Source: Deroplatys truncata (Eukaryota > Arthropoda > Insecta > Mantodea > Mantidae). Taken from it: DNA of 64,000 nt. Below, piece after piece: positions 34,904-47,577 of the stretch. Position 1 is the stretch's first letter, and each line of letters starts with the position of its first letter. The translations under genes were made by a program, and so were the position numbers. Below the pieces are notes generated by a model. The model had not been told where the DNA came from. It saw only the letters and a program-made list of their open reading frames with translations, and did no database searches. The stretch spans positions 167,558,993-167,622,992 of the forward strand of contig CM060975.1 in assembly GCA_030765065.1 (NCBI GenBank), read 5' to 3'.

Positions 34904-36597
34904 GATGTAAAAATATTATTGCATCAGAAGGAAAATTAGGTATGCGCAAAATGCATAAATATCAATGCTGTAGGAGAGTCAGAATTTGCATTCATAAAAC
35001 AACACAGTAAAAAAATGAACTTCCATAGACAATGCCAGAAATTAGTAATAAGTCAAATATTTAAGTCAGTAGTATACACAGGTGATAATTAATCACTCAG
35101 TATGAAGCAGTATAGTCCAGTAATATTCACAGAAACATACATGACAGTGACAAATAATTATAGTATATCTCACGGTTGAATAAAGTCAAAATAGTTATAT
35201 TGTGAAGCTAAAAGAAAATAAGTTTAACGAGGCAAAATATTACTAAATGAACACAATTGCAGTAGTGAAATTGTAAACAAGGTAACAGTGTATGCTAAAA
35301 TTAGTAATTTCATATTGAAAAATTAGTACAAATATCAAATGCACTGTATTGAACCAAATCAAGGTAGCAAGGTAGATGAAAAAGCAATTGTCCTACTATT
35401 CAGCATAAACCAGTAATGCTAGTGCTAAAATCATAAATAAATAATGCTGACAGTACCTGAAATGTAAAACAGTAAGCACATTGAGTATAAAGAAAGAAAA
35501 TTCAATCAGAGTACTGGTCAGAAATTTTACTCTATACAACAAATTTGTAAGGCACTACATTGACAAATTTGTCATACGAAAGCAAGATTGATAACCCTTA
35601 ATACTTTCAATCGCACAACAGAGGCACAAGATATAGTAGCAAGGTAGCATATATAAATGTCACTTTTATGAGGCAAGGGACAAACTTGAAGGATTAGTGT
35701 AGTCGTATCAGGCATACAAAATCTACAAATTTCAGAGAAATAACTGAGACAATGCTCATATACAGAATATACTCATCAAATTAAACGTCGTGAGCGCTTG
35801 AAATTGAACTAGTAAATGGTAAAATTTATTTTAAAAATTGAAAAAAAATAAAGCAGACAAAACTGAAAGGAAATTATGCTTATTAAAAAACAAATCACAT
35901 AGCACCACACAAAGAAACTCGCCCTAGGCTACAAACGTTGTCCTCAGACCTATATAAGAACAAGGAATGGAGTCTTCGCAAAAGTATTTAGCAAACCCCC
36001 ATATCTTGCATACACATTAAAACACACACACAGCAAACGGATGTTTCGCAATTTATAGTTCATAGCTCATAGTGCCTTCGCACTCATTTTCAAGGTGTTT
36101 GTGCCAATAGCTTCAGAGGGTACTAAAGGTCCCTGTTCCACTTTAATTTTAAAGTAGAAGCAAACAAACATTAATGTATCACTCACCAAGCACATGACAG
36201 CACCACGTGGAGGGATGCGGAACAAAGTGGGAGTATTGCTGCAGACAGCATGCGAATATGGCATATTCCGCAGCTTGAGAATCATCAGCTTTTAAACATT
36301 ATGTATGTTCGTGTTATTCGTATTTTGCCTTATTTCCCAAACTTCTAGCAGATAATACTAAGAGTAGGCAAATAAAAGTGAACTTGAATAGTTCAGCAGC
36401 TCTATCCATCTACTATTTCATCTGTAATTAATTAAGAATACTGGATTAATTTGCTCTCAGCTATAGGTTTTAGAAATACTTAATTTCATGGCTATGTACG
36501 ATGTATACACTTTTGTTTTAAACTTTTATTATTGACGAGTAAAGAAAATGATGAGGTTTATAGGTTAGAAAATACAACAGAAACAAACGCGATGCAA
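34904..36597. other. AT-rich sequence upstream of G-A
   Basis: This would be expected to hold the 5' LTR and leader of G-A. A CCTATATAAG promoter-like word occurs near 35949 but on the plus strand. No direct repeat of the candidate 3' LTR start was found. Confidence 0.35.
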
Positions 36598-36832
36598 ACA
36601 ATCAGTCGCCTGAATGGTTCAATTGGATAGCCGGTGACCTTCTGATCCAAAAGTAGCGCGTTCAAACTAAATCGATGGTTTTTAAGTGTGCTTAAAGGCG
36701 ACAGACCCATGTCAGTAGGTTTACTAGCATGTAAACGAAATCTTTTGGGACGAAATTCCGGTACATAGAAGGCACTGATATGTTTCTGGCAATTGACAGC
36801 GTCGTTAACAAACAAAATATTTATTTACTTGA
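36598..36832 (+). mobile_element. tRNA-derived SINE-like element (family S5)
   Basis: A head at 36605-36680 has TGGTTCAATTGGATAGC (A-box type) and GCGCGTTCAAACTAA (B-box type) at tRNA-like spacing. About 150 bp of unrelated body follow. No CCA end or clean acceptor stem was seen, so a functional tRNA gene is unlikely. Single copy in this window. Confidence 0.5.
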
Positions 36833-36867
36833 CGCAAACCATCCAATAATTCTGCATTATTGACAAT

Positions 36868-37162
36868 AAAAATTAAATTGAGTTTCAGTTATGGACGCTC
36901 TTTAACTGCTGTGGTCCTTAGAGTCCCATTCTATGAGTGTGAAAGACCGGTAATTTTTCTCAGAGGCCTTTTTATCAGGATTGAGGTTCTTTTATGTGCC
37001 GGAAACCTACCACACGGGACCATCGGCTTTAGTTTTCTTTCGAGGGAAGCCATGCTAAGGACTTCTACGCCCGAAAAAAAATCCATAGTCCCTCGTCGGG
37101 TTTGAACCCGCGACCTCAGGAATTATAGGCTAGCATGGTTACCACTACACCACAGAGGACGA
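36868..37162 (-). mobile_element. tRNA-derived SINE (family S3), copy 1
   Basis: Reading the minus strand from 37162: TCCTCTGTGGTGTAGTGGTA (A box), then CGCGGGTTCAAACCCGACG (B box). The head resembles a tRNA-Asp-type sequence. The body ends in an AT-rich tail near 36870. The body matches 43826-44108 closely (GGACGCTCTTTAACT, GAAAGACCGGTAATTTT, ACGGGACCA). Confidence 0.8.
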
Positions 37163-38627
37163 AGTTGAATGATTTCTCAACAGCAACTAACCACATTCAA
37201 TGTTGATTAAAGGTGTGTACAATTCAGAGAGTTTGTTTAAAACATTTAACACAATTGTCAACTCTGCGTTTATGTTTCTCCAGAATGGTGAAGGATTCTC
37301 AGCCATGATAGTCTCGAAAGTAGATAGTAATATTTTCTCGCATGGCAAGGAGTACCCTAAGAGCTTATCCGAAAACCGGAAACGAACTAAAGCGTGTATG
37401 CACAGCCTTATAAATCGCTCTGCTATAATGGCTCAATTAGTTACTGTGAATCTAAACCAACACATTTTGTTTGATAATTTTAATGGCAGCAGTAATGGGC
37501 TTTTTAAATTTCTCTCTGCACAAGAATAATCACAAAATGTTACGATCTTAACTCTAATGTTTGAAGAGACGACATTCCAAGCGCAAAAAGTTGTAGTTCG
37601 CCCACAGCCAATGAAGCGCACCCTTACATGTAGTTTTGTTTGCAACTCCTTTGAACTGAATGTGAAATCACTTTATAAACTTAATGTGTTGGGAGGTATG
37701 CAATCCCCTCAACATGAGCCGTAAGGAGCTAAAAAAGAGGGCCAATCGGTAAAGAGTGACCCACGTCTCTAAATTCTAACATACTATATAAAAATATTTA
37801 AATTGACAGTAAGGAATAATATTAACTAAATATGAAATAGTATGCCTTAATAATTTTCTTTTAGATACCAATGAAAATCCTTATCAGCAAGAAGTCGTTA
37901 AATAAATGCAAACTGTTCCACTGTTCCGCTATTATAATGACGGAAGCTCATTAATTTTGAAGCTGGCGATGATGGACATAACAGATAGATGGATGATCTC
38001 ACTGTATGAAAAGAACGCATGCGCTCTACCCTACCCCCTACTTGTGAATGAAGTGGAGTATGCGCTCGCAGCAATCCATCATCGCTACCAGTCATTACAG
38101 CTAGTGCAGCAATAAATCGCTCCGACGTTATAAAGATGCTTCTCAATATCCCTGCGGCTAATAAAAATCATAATGCTGCCATTTTCACCACCCATGCATG
38201 AAAAGGGAGAAGAAAAATAATAAATGGAATAGCTTCAACGATACGCTCCATTTCTGTCCGCTATATTAGTTCACAAGCGAACACAAATCATCGCAAAGTA
38301 TATATCTTCTCTAAAAATAACACTGTACACTGCTAATTATTCAGATCTCTTGTATTTGCTACTGCAGCAGGGCTGTATTAGTAGCTCGTCTCAGATACCA
38401 AATATTTAGTTGAAAATAATACGTCTCAGAGAAAAACATTAATTTTTCGCTCTTAAAATGTCGTTAATAACGCAAAAATTACCATTTAAAATGAAATCTA
38501 GAGTCTCAAAGATTTATTGGGGATAGCTAGCTTAATTTATTGCGTTTAACACGAATGCAAATATATTTCTATCTTTTGTTTTCTTTTTCTTTTCTTTTAG
38601 AGAACAGACTAGCTACTATAGGTTGTA
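37163..38627. other. Intergenic sequence
   Basis: AT-rich. Open frames of 70-109 codons (37200-37529, 37906-38115) carry no recognisable motif. Confidence 0.4.
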
Positions 38628-38955
38628 ATGGATATTCCTCTTGTGGGGCTACAGCTCAAGAAGGGTGCTTGGACCTGCCAACACGACTGCCAGTCCCGCA
38701 CCAGCCAAGGCACGGCAGAAATGGGCCATCATCCAACCTATACGGGGATGCATCACGCTTCCCCCGACGTAAGTTTGGTTTACGAGGCTAGGGTCATACC
38801 TATCGCACCTCCTCACATTCCTCCGATGCTGAGTGGGCACGGGTCATATGCCCGTGACTTAAAATCCGCACCCTATGGGTGGATCGAATCTGGGCGGACT
38901 CCGTTGCCGGAAACAAGAGCTCCATGCTCTAGCCCACGGCGCCACGGTGCAGGAT
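38628..38955 (-). mobile_element. tRNA-derived SINE (family S4)
   Basis: The minus strand from 38953 reads CTGCACCGTGGCGCCGTGGG then CTAGAGCATGGAGC (A-box region), and CCCAGATTCGATCCACCC (B box) near 38895-38878. The ~330 bp unit is sharply GC-richer than its flanks. Left limit approximate. No second copy in this window. Confidence 0.65.
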
Positions 38956-39669
38956 ATAATCAATATTGCTAAATAATAAATAAAATGGCAGATCCTATTT
39001 GTGTGAAATGATTGAACACACTGTTCCAAAACTGAACTAGTACCTAGCTTAATCGTAATGCGGCAACTGAAGAAACCGGTGCTAGCTTTAATAAAACCCT
39101 TGTAAAAAGAAGAAAAAATAAGCTATCTCACTCGTGTGCCAGAAATTACTTACATTACTCGAGAAATTTAGGTAATCGACGCATTCTAAAGTAGGAACCA
39201 CAGAAACAACAAAGGTGCGGCAGTATCTGAGAGAACAGTCTTCAGTAGAGGCATGCTCCTCAGACAGTACATGCCATCAACATTTGGTTTCACGGCCATT
39301 ACTACCTTGCAATGAATGGCGCAGAACATACAACTTCAAAAGTATCTCAGCAGTAAAACAGAGTCATATAGATCCCAGAATAATAAACTCTGTCAGTCCT
39401 CCGTAATGAATAAAAACCACGCGTGCTCTGTCTAACAAACACGCGTTGTCCTGATTGCGAACTACTGAAAAATACACACCACTATAAAATAAGATCCATA
39501 ATTTTTAAGCACTAATGGAATGCTGCTATTTGGAGAACGAGGATTAGCCATATGGGACCCCAGCCACTGGAGCACAGTACCGCAGTAGGTCGACCAGATG
39601 CGGACAATAATGCGAGCTAGCGGATATGATTCCACACCAACACCAATCCTGGTGCCTGCGCGATCCCGT
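38956..39669. other. Intergenic sequence
   Basis: No gene or repeat family recognised. Confidence 0.4.
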
Positions 39670-40226
39670 TTTTTCTGTTTATTGGAGGGGTTTTGGCACT
39701 GATCCAGTGAGGATATTGTACCTATGCCCCACAAGAGAGCCCACTGGGATGGAGGAGACGAGAGGAAACACCGGGCGGCCGGAACCAGGAACGACGGCAC
39801 AGCCATTTAGCAATGACAGGCTCCATACAATTTCCAGATTGAGAGCCTCGGCAGTCATCTAGACAGAACGGGGAACCGCGCCCCGCACAGAGGGCCTCCT
39901 TAGATATATCCGGCAACCAGCCGAAAGTCGGCAGAGAAAATTCCACAGCAATCGACCCTTTCCCCTCCCACGCCGTACCGAAACATCGCCGATACTTCCA
40001 ACCCTGAAACAGAACCTAACGGGGTGAAAATAAATTAAATGATGACTGAAAGGAAATGGAGGGGCAGGAAATTCGTGGGGTGAAAGAAACCACTCCAGCA
40101 TTCGCTTGATGACCTGGGAAAACCTCCGAAAAAATCCATGGATCAGAGTGGGGTCGCTGGGAATCGAACACGGGACCTCCCAAATGCAAGTCGTATGCGT
40201 AACTGTGGCGCTATCTTGTTCGGTCA
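39670..40226 (-). mobile_element. tRNA-derived SINE (family S2), long copy
   Basis: Same architecture as 63301-63863. The head at the right end, read on the minus strand, has GGTCCCGTGTTCGATTCCCA (B box). The body shares GGCACTGATCCA, CCGGAACCAGGA, CTTCCAACCCTGAAA and GAAATGGAGGGGCAGG-type words. A CGATCCC string occurs on both flanks (39661-39667 and 40227-40233) and may be the target duplication. Confidence 0.8.
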
Positions 40227-40329
40227 CGATCCCACCCTAGCTATGTCCAAACTGGGAGTGTCCAGAAATGCAACGAGACGCTCGCAGAAGTGGCCCTAGT
40301 AGCCAGCCAAGTGCCAGGGTGAAATATTT

Positions 40330-40575
40330 CGACGGCGCTAATTTCATTCTCCCACCGCAATGAACAATCGCCCTGAAACATATGAACATGAAACAGATTA
40401 AAGGAAACTATGGGGACAGGAAATGAAGGACTGGGATTTGAAGGCAGGAGAGGAACCGCCCCAAAATTCGCATACTGCCCTAGGGAAATCGCAGAAAAAC
40501 CTAAGGTGAGAGTGGCTGCCACGACCGAGACCTGCCGAATGCCTCGCGCGTTAGAGGGAGTCATCTCGCTCCATT
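40330..40575 (-). mobile_element. tRNA-derived SINE (family S2), partial copy
   Basis: Head-proximal half only: CCCTGAAACATATGAAC, GGGGACAGGAAATG and CTAGGGAAATCGCAGAAAAA correspond to the same steps in the neighbouring copy. Its head-like end is near 40575 with a degraded B box. It lies just 100 bp from another S2 copy in the same orientation. Confidence 0.65.
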
Positions 40576-42300
40576 GGAGAATGAGGAGGTGAAGCCACAG
40601 TCAGGTAGATAATATTCCCTATAAAGATCAGAAGGGATTGGTTATTTCTCACTTTTAGCAATTCAAAATAGAAAAACAACGCCATTTTCAGCGCAAAAAA
40701 TAAACAGTACGTAGTTAATCTACATAAAGTAAAACAACTCTTCACAGGAGTCTCATTGTGCTTCTAGTTGATTTTCCCTTCCTGAAGCCGAGCTGTTCCT
40801 TAATTTCATCTTAATCTTAGAAGACAGATACCCATTTACTCTAATTAAAAGCTTTAACAATTGAGATAGACTGACACTTCCGAGTTGCTTTTTTCGGTGT
40901 TTAACAGTTTTATTTCATTAAAATGTGAACTTATTGTATGTTTTCAGTAACAAATACCCTCAATATGTAAGACACCTCGCAGATTACAAAAATACTCATC
41001 ACCTAAAGCTAATAACACCCAATAACATAACATGTGGATTTGCATGGTGCTGTCCTATTACAGAAAATATAGAAATTAATTTCAATCACTGGTAACAACA
41101 CCTACAAAATTATACTAAAAGAGCAATCATAATGAAATTTATATCTTAGAAAGAATTATTAGAGTAATTTAAAACGTTAAATATTTTCGAAGTAAAGAGT
41201 TCTTGTCTTAAGAAAATTCCCAAAATATGTTCAATTTTCACATTTTTTAAGATACCTTGATGTTTTAAATAACTATGTGCCTCATAATATCCGAAGTCTA
41301 CAGAGAAATTGAGGAAGTAGGTGATCAATGACTGTTCAAACGATTCCAGGGTCAGATAGTTAAGAGTTGCCTCGCATTTAGTTTCAGGATATGAAAAAAA
41401 TCTCCTAAAAGTTCTTTTCAGGCAACTTTTCTCAACCAAAAACTCAGAGAGCCCAAGACAGACTTACTTCTTGTATCAAATAATGGTGGGTTGATGTCCG
41501 ACTTAAACATTAAACATAATATGAAGGTGAGTCAGCCACTCCTACCAATCCCGTTTTAAGCAATCCGCAATTTATACTCTAACATGAAACATTGGCTCTT
41601 ATGGTATCTATGGAAGTTAAATATCTGTAATATGGATATCTTTGATTTCACACTTAGCGAGATGACTAATATAGCATTTGTTATAGAATCGCTTTTAATG
41701 CGTTTGTAATACACAGCTGACGCTGATAAAATATTTTCACAACTGAAAATGTATAGTGTGACAAGCACATACTTCATCTTGTGGTATGTTTAGTTTGTTA
41801 GCAAGCTCTCGTGCTTAAAAATAGCTCAGTTGGAAGAATTTATATAATACAAATCGTTAATCGCTATAGTATAGTATAGTATAGTATAGGTAGTTCCTAA
41901 TCGCAAAACACCTGTTTGCAGTAAAGGTATTTTGAATCACTTGGGTGAATTTATTTTGTTAATGTGTTGTAATATTTATAAATAATCTTGGTTTAAACCG
42001 ATATTATGTTTCAATTGTAAATTTCGTTTTAATTATATTTTATTTTTGTTCAATAGTTTATTATTGTTTAGTGTTTAAATGTGACAGGTATGTACAAATG
42101 ATGTTGATGGAATAAGGATTGTTCACATTGATCTTAACTGTAAGCAAATCACATATCACATAATGTCTGCATGGAAGTTGTAATCTCTCTGTTATAGGGT
42201 ACATAAATGTATTTTGTAATAAATATCACCTTCTATTGGTATGTTTTGGCGGCCCTGAAAGGATCATTTTGTAACAAAGTTCTACTTGTTTAAAATCACT
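40576..42300. other. AT-rich intergenic sequence
   Basis: The minus-strand frame 41439-41146 (97 codons) has no recognised motif. A short ATAGT pentamer array (about five units) lies at 41866-41890. Confidence 0.45.
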
Positions 42301-42419
42301 GGTGATTACTAATGCTCGCACACTTTTAACGAAATAAGTGCTCAAACTAATGTCCTTGTGCACACCTGAGCACGCTGTTGCATGGAAATTCTGACTCAGT
42401 GTAACATGGCGGGTGTGAT

Positions 42420-43361
42420 GGATCTACAGGCCACCGTAATACGTTGACAAAGGCACTCTGTGTCTTCTGGCTCCGCTACATTAACTCGTTATTTTAAATA
42501 AACTCAGAGGAAGAAGTCCAGAAGTATTAGATCAAGTGATCTGGTTGGCCAGAAGACTGGTCCTTCTCTTCCTACCAATGGCCAAGATGTGCCGCATTTA
42601 TATGATTGCTGAGATCATCGACATGTGCAGTGGAGCTCCATAGTGTTGAAACCACATTGTTAATCGCTCTTGAAATAGTACATTTTCTAGTAGCAAGAGG
42701 AGCTCTTTAAGGAGAAGTTCCTGGTAGCGTTCTCCTGTTACATGCCCCTCGCAGAAAACTGTCCATTAAAATGGGCGCCCAAAACTCAGCACCAGGCATC
42801 CACTCCCCACTCTCTTCGAAACCTGCCTTCCTTACCCAGTGAGGATTATCAACACTCGATTAATGTATGTTGTGGCTATTTACGGCCTCATTGTTGCGAA
42901 ATCGTGAGTCATGCGAAAACAGGATTCTGAAGACGAACCCCAAAATCATTTGTCACTCGGCCCAGTAGCTACCCATTCATAGAAGTACACTCGAGCTTCC
43001 AAACCCCTCCAGTGGAGTTCTTGGTGTAGGTGCAAATGATATGGATGAAATTTCTTGACTCGGAGTACTCGCATCACAGAAGATTGAAACATTGGCTAAT
43101 GTTTACCTCTTGTGCAATTACCCGTGTACTAGTATGTGGATTATTTCTTAAGGCATTCAAAACAACTTCCGTAGTAACACCGGATGTCACTGCTGCGGAT
43201 CTCACAGGGGGAATCCTTGCTAATGACGATGTTATATGCAGAAGTCTTTCAACATCCTGGAAAGTTTTTGTTGTTGGTTGCCATCTATTTGGATATCTGT
43301 CCTTGTATAAATCCTGAGCTTGTTGTGCATTCGCTCTCGTCTCTCCGTAGATAAGGAACAT
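42420..43361 (-). pseudogene. Decayed mariner-like transposase
   Basis: The N-terminus at 43361 reads MFLIYGETRANAQQAQDLYK followed by DRYPNRWQPTTKTFQ, the DUF4817-type helix-turn-helix start. Near 43080-42965 the frame gives VMRVLRVKKFHPYHLHLHQE and ARVYFYEWVATG, the segment before the catalytic domain. Around 42900 FSHDSRFRNNEAVNSHN corresponds to the first-Asp region, and near 42530 SLDLILLDFFL corresponds to the third-Asp region. Stops and frame changes are frequent. Terminal inverted repeats were not identified. Confidence 0.7.
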
Positions 43362-43825
43362 ATCAATACACTCGTCTGTTCATTATATAGGAAATGACTG
43401 GTACAAATGTGACTGTACGTTGTTACAACTCCATTCACATGAGGAGCGAAGGCAGTCAGTCGATTTTGTGGTGTAATATCTGCCAAATGGGACAGAAACG
43501 TATAAAATCACAGTTTGTGTTTAAGTTATTATTCCCATTCCATTACAGTATTTATACAATCATTAACTGTAATTTCGTTAAAAACTCGAGGATTCTAAAA
43601 CTACATCATTACGCAATCGATTTCCAAGCATTAATAAGAAAAAAATATGAGCAACGCTATGCCTCGAAACCACGCTACTGGCGACTAACGCTCACTGGAT
43701 TAATTCCACTAGCCCACTTGGACGCTTGATTGAGAGAACCTTCGGGGTTAAGCTTTGGCCCTTACCTGCCAGACGGTTGTATATTCTAATCTTTTAAGAG
43801 TGTTTTAATTCTTTGTTCGAAGTCT
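43362..43825. other. Intergenic sequence
   Basis: Probably includes the lost end of the 43 kb transposon. No repeat boundary recognised. Confidence 0.35.
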
Positions 43826-44108
43826 AACATTAAATTAAATTCAGTTTTATTTATGGACGCTCTTTAACTACTATGGTCCTTAGCGTCCCATTCTATATTG
43901 GACGTGAAAGACCGGTAATTTTGCTCAGAGACCTCTTTATCAGGGTTGATGTTCTTTTACGTGTCGTAAATCTACGACACGGGACCACCGGCTTTACTTC
44001 CGAAGGGAGCCATTCTAAGGATTTTTACGCCCGAAAAGAATACATCGCTCTCCGCCGCGACCTTGAGAACTAGAGGCTAGCACGGTACCACTAGTCCATG
44101 GAGGACGA
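43826..44108 (-). mobile_element. tRNA-derived SINE (family S3), copy 2
   Basis: Matches 36868-37162 along its whole length, including GGACGCTCTTTAACTACTAT, GAAAGACCGGTAATTTTGCT and the GGACCACCGGCTTTA-type block. The B box is partly lost (the run after CGCTCTCCGCC is shortened), so it is a degraded head. The start is at GTCGTCCTCCATGG on the minus strand. Confidence 0.75.
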
Positions 44109-46309
44109 CGGAAGTCTACCATGGTTATTTAACTTGCATAAGTTGTTATGTGTTTATTTGAAATGTATGTGTTGTAGTTTACCCGAAATTGGAATAGACC
44201 ACCATTTAATAATTTTTGTGTCTAGACTGTACAGTGTTCATTTTGTATACAAGTATAGACGTGTCTCTAATAACCCTGTCACTTCTCCTTTACCTTCTTC
44301 TTCACCTTCTTCTGCTACCTTTCGGCATTGGGATCCTATCCTGTCTTATTTATAAAATTCCGCCATTTTATTTTAATGATTTTCATACTGAACACATATA
44401 ATTGGTCCATTTTTCAGGGGAGTTAATCAGCTGAGTAGCAATGTACACTGTAACGCAGAAGTTTGTATAATCTGATAGAATCCCGGAATCTGTTGTCAGT
44501 AAACGAGTCGTATGTTTTTGAACACTATGCTATAGTCGGAGTACCTTATTACCCTTAAACAGGTTTCTTGCTGAATGCTGAGGCGTCGTCTATCTAAAAA
44601 GCCAGTTGGCTCGTTCCTAAACAATTGCGGCTTGAGAGGTTATCTGTTTTCCAAAATCGGTAGGGACTGCTGACTCACTTGGTATATATGCACCTATATA
44701 TTTTTTAATTTATGCAACGTGCTAAGCGACATATTTGAACTTACGCCTTTCTTTGTCGCAGTAATCTGTTCGTGTTATCTTTCTTACTTGGCGCCTGTTA
44801 TTGTTTTACTATTTTTAATTTTGGGTTCTTTGTCCTCCGGCTAGCTATTATTACTCAGTCGAGCAAATATCTCTAAGTAGAGCGTGTAAACGCAAAGTAG
44901 TTGTTACTAAAAGATAACACTGATGAAAGAATTTGTTCACATATATAATTCACATCTGTAATCTTTATACACGCCTGACTGAAACTGTTATATTTCCGAA
45001 TGTAATTACTGTCGTAATAGTTATCGCGTACTCACATTTTATAACTAACTTTACGACGCGAGAGATTCTGTAGAATTGCGCGACGTTTACCTCGTGAGAT
45101 TCTGTAGAACTGCGCGATACTTGCTTTTGGCTCAAGAATTTATACTCCCTCGCCCCGATATGCCTAAACATTATAATAGAGCTGCTATTGGTTACTAAAT
45201 CGCGCCAACATTAGCGTCTGTTTTATAAGCCAACCATAATTACTAATACATATGCTCAAGGAAAGATATTTCCTCCAGTTCTAAAGAAAGGCACGCTACC
45301 CTGACGTCATTAGTTTGTCTCTTCTAAGTGATAAACAACTCACCCCATCGCTTCATTGTTACCCACTCCCATTGTCAGTTTTAGTGAGGCCGTGTAAACT
45401 TACTTCCTAACAATGCTTATAGCTAACAAACATCTAAAATCATTGTCATACAATAATGTTAATTTACACTACAATCACTCTGGCATTCACAGTGTTGTGA
45501 CATAAAATACTGCCTCATCTTGAATGCCTTCTAATGGCTGATTTGCATAACACTTTATAGATAACTCAGTGCATAAGTGTTTTACAGGACAGAATGCAAT
45601 CGTTATGTATGTCGATACAAAAAACATCCCCTCCCTGACACTGGGAACTGTTGTAGTACTTTTAGCCAACTTTACAAACTTTATTTATTTAACATACATT
45701 CACGCACACCTTTGAAAACGCCGCTGAAAGAACAACCGATCACATGCATCGGTTGACAAAACCAATTGGAAACGAAATGGCATATCTACGCAATACGACC
45801 AATTGGATTTAAGTCGTCAGTCAGCGTTGTGCAGCCTTGTCAAAAAATGCTAAGTATTAGGTAGATATATTCACTTATGTCACAAGCTATGACATATTTC
45901 CGATCATACATAATTTTAGTGACTGATGCAGTTTATTTCTTTGAATTAAAACTACCATACCGAACTCTAAATGATGAATGACTCTGCAAAAATCGTGCAA
46001 AGATTAGAGGCGGGGTATAGTTCTGCGATTACCAATTTGTATAGGAATCACACCTGGTAAGGTAGCATTGACCTATTGGTATTATTATGGTGGCTTTAAC
46101 ACTGTACCACTTCAGTTCGGATTCAAATACGTTGGGTTAAGTTCAAACTTTTTATTACCTTTTATTTTATCTCGTTGGGCCTATACTTTGATATTACGAT
46201 ATAAATAACATTTTTGATAATATTATAAGTGTGTAGAAAATAGAATAATCGTCATGTTTTTCACCACAACGACGAAGAACCGAAAGCCCAAATCAACAAC
46301 AGGCACACT
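44109..46309. other. Intergenic sequence
   Basis: No gene recognised. It contains the 34-bp tandem duplication at 45062-45129. A 30-bp word near 44658-44690 (GCTGACTCACTTGGTATATA) has a relative at 47102-47120. Confidence 0.4.
45062..45129. repeat. 34-bp tandem duplication
   Basis: Two adjacent units begin GAGATTCTGTAGAA and continue with T/CTGCGCGA. They are offset by 34 bp and diverge toward the end of the second unit. Confidence 0.7.
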
Positions 46310-46425
46310 CATACGTGAAGAATGCAGACAGATTCCACGTGCATGTTACAGCATACAAGAATGTCTCTCCGGCAACGTACACAAATGTGCATTGATGAAG
46401 GCGGTCGTCATTTTGAACATTTACT
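46310..46425 (+). pseudogene. C-terminal fragment of mariner-like transposase
   Basis: In one frame RQIPRACYSIQE, and after a 1-bp shift SLRQRTQMCIDEGGRHFEHL ending in a stop near 46422. This matches the terminal motif (GGHFEHLL) of the other mariner-like copies. No upstream transposase domain remains. Confidence 0.7.
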
Positions 46426-47113
46426 TCGTTGATGAAATCCACGCTCATTAATAATTTATTACTCTGTTTACCCGTGAACTTGCCATATTTACAACTCCTT
46501 TGTCAATAGAAGATGTGAAACATAAGGTTTAAACATGAAACAAAAACTGTTATATTTATATCGTCGATATGCGCACAAGAAAATGAAAGCTAACTACGTA
46601 ACAGGGTTTACAACACCAGATACAGTACATATTATTAGGGTAAACATGATACACAATTATCTGATTGTAATTCTTGTGTCTTTGGCTCACAGGAGAGCTA
46701 ATAAAAAGAAATAAATTAGTACACTAAAATAAAGAAAATAAACGTTAGGATAGAAAAAGAAAAAGCAATTTGGCGTTTGTATCAGATTCTAACCTCCAAA
46801 GATAACCTTTTTTTCACTACTTTCCGGCACCTAACCCATTCGGCCAGAACTCATGTAGTCTATCCCACTCTTCGGGAAAACAATTCTCTATCTCCTTGCA
46901 AGCATTATATCCATGAAACAGTGTCTTTTTTAAACGTTTCGCAGCTCTTTGGTTCTCAATTAGGCCTTTAATCATTAATGCTACTTGCGTATAGTACCGA
47001 ATAGAAGAGCAGAGCTACAGTAACAGCTGTTTGTTAAAAGGGTCAATGTTTTCACATTAGATTATAACCTGCGGGTTGCATAGATAAGAATAGTAGGGTC
47101 AGCTGACTCACCT

Positions 47114-47163
<50 letters not shown>

Positions 47164-47165
47164 TA
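46426..47165. other. AT-rich sequence with (TA)n tract
   Basis: No gene recognised. A (TA)n tract occupies about 47114-47158, directly left of the mariner-like element. Confidence 0.5.
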
Positions 47166-47577
47166 TACAGGGTGAATAACCTAAAACTTGCACCGCAAAT
47201 ATTTCGGACATGGATTGTGCTACTGATGTGTAGTTTTCTCAGCATTGATTCGTGGTCAGGGCCTCGTACATGTAGCCTATAAACAGATTTTAATAATACT
47301 CAGAAAGTGTATTTTTTGAGCAAACAATCAATTTTATAAATGGAACAATGCCTAGTTACATCAACAGAATAAAGGTAGGATAAATTAGAATCTCAATGGT
47401 ATTTGTTGCAGGATTCTAGTGCAAGAGGTTTAGAGAAATCGTATTTTGAAAAGCTTCCACTCCGTCAATTGTTTGTCCCATTCAACCTAGTTAGTTGTTA
47501 GATTCGATGTTGATATGTTTGTTTGCATTGTGTTTTCGGTTCGTTGATTGCATTGCGACTTTCTGGTTAGTTAGTTT

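Noticed and set aside
36605-36680. Functional tRNA gene
   Set aside because: A and B boxes are present but stems do not pair cleanly and a SINE-like body follows.
44655-47120. Shared GCTGACTCAC(T/C)TGGTATATA word at 44.66 and 47.10 kb as ends of one element
   Set aside because: Similarity covers only about 30 bp and no matching structure was found between them.
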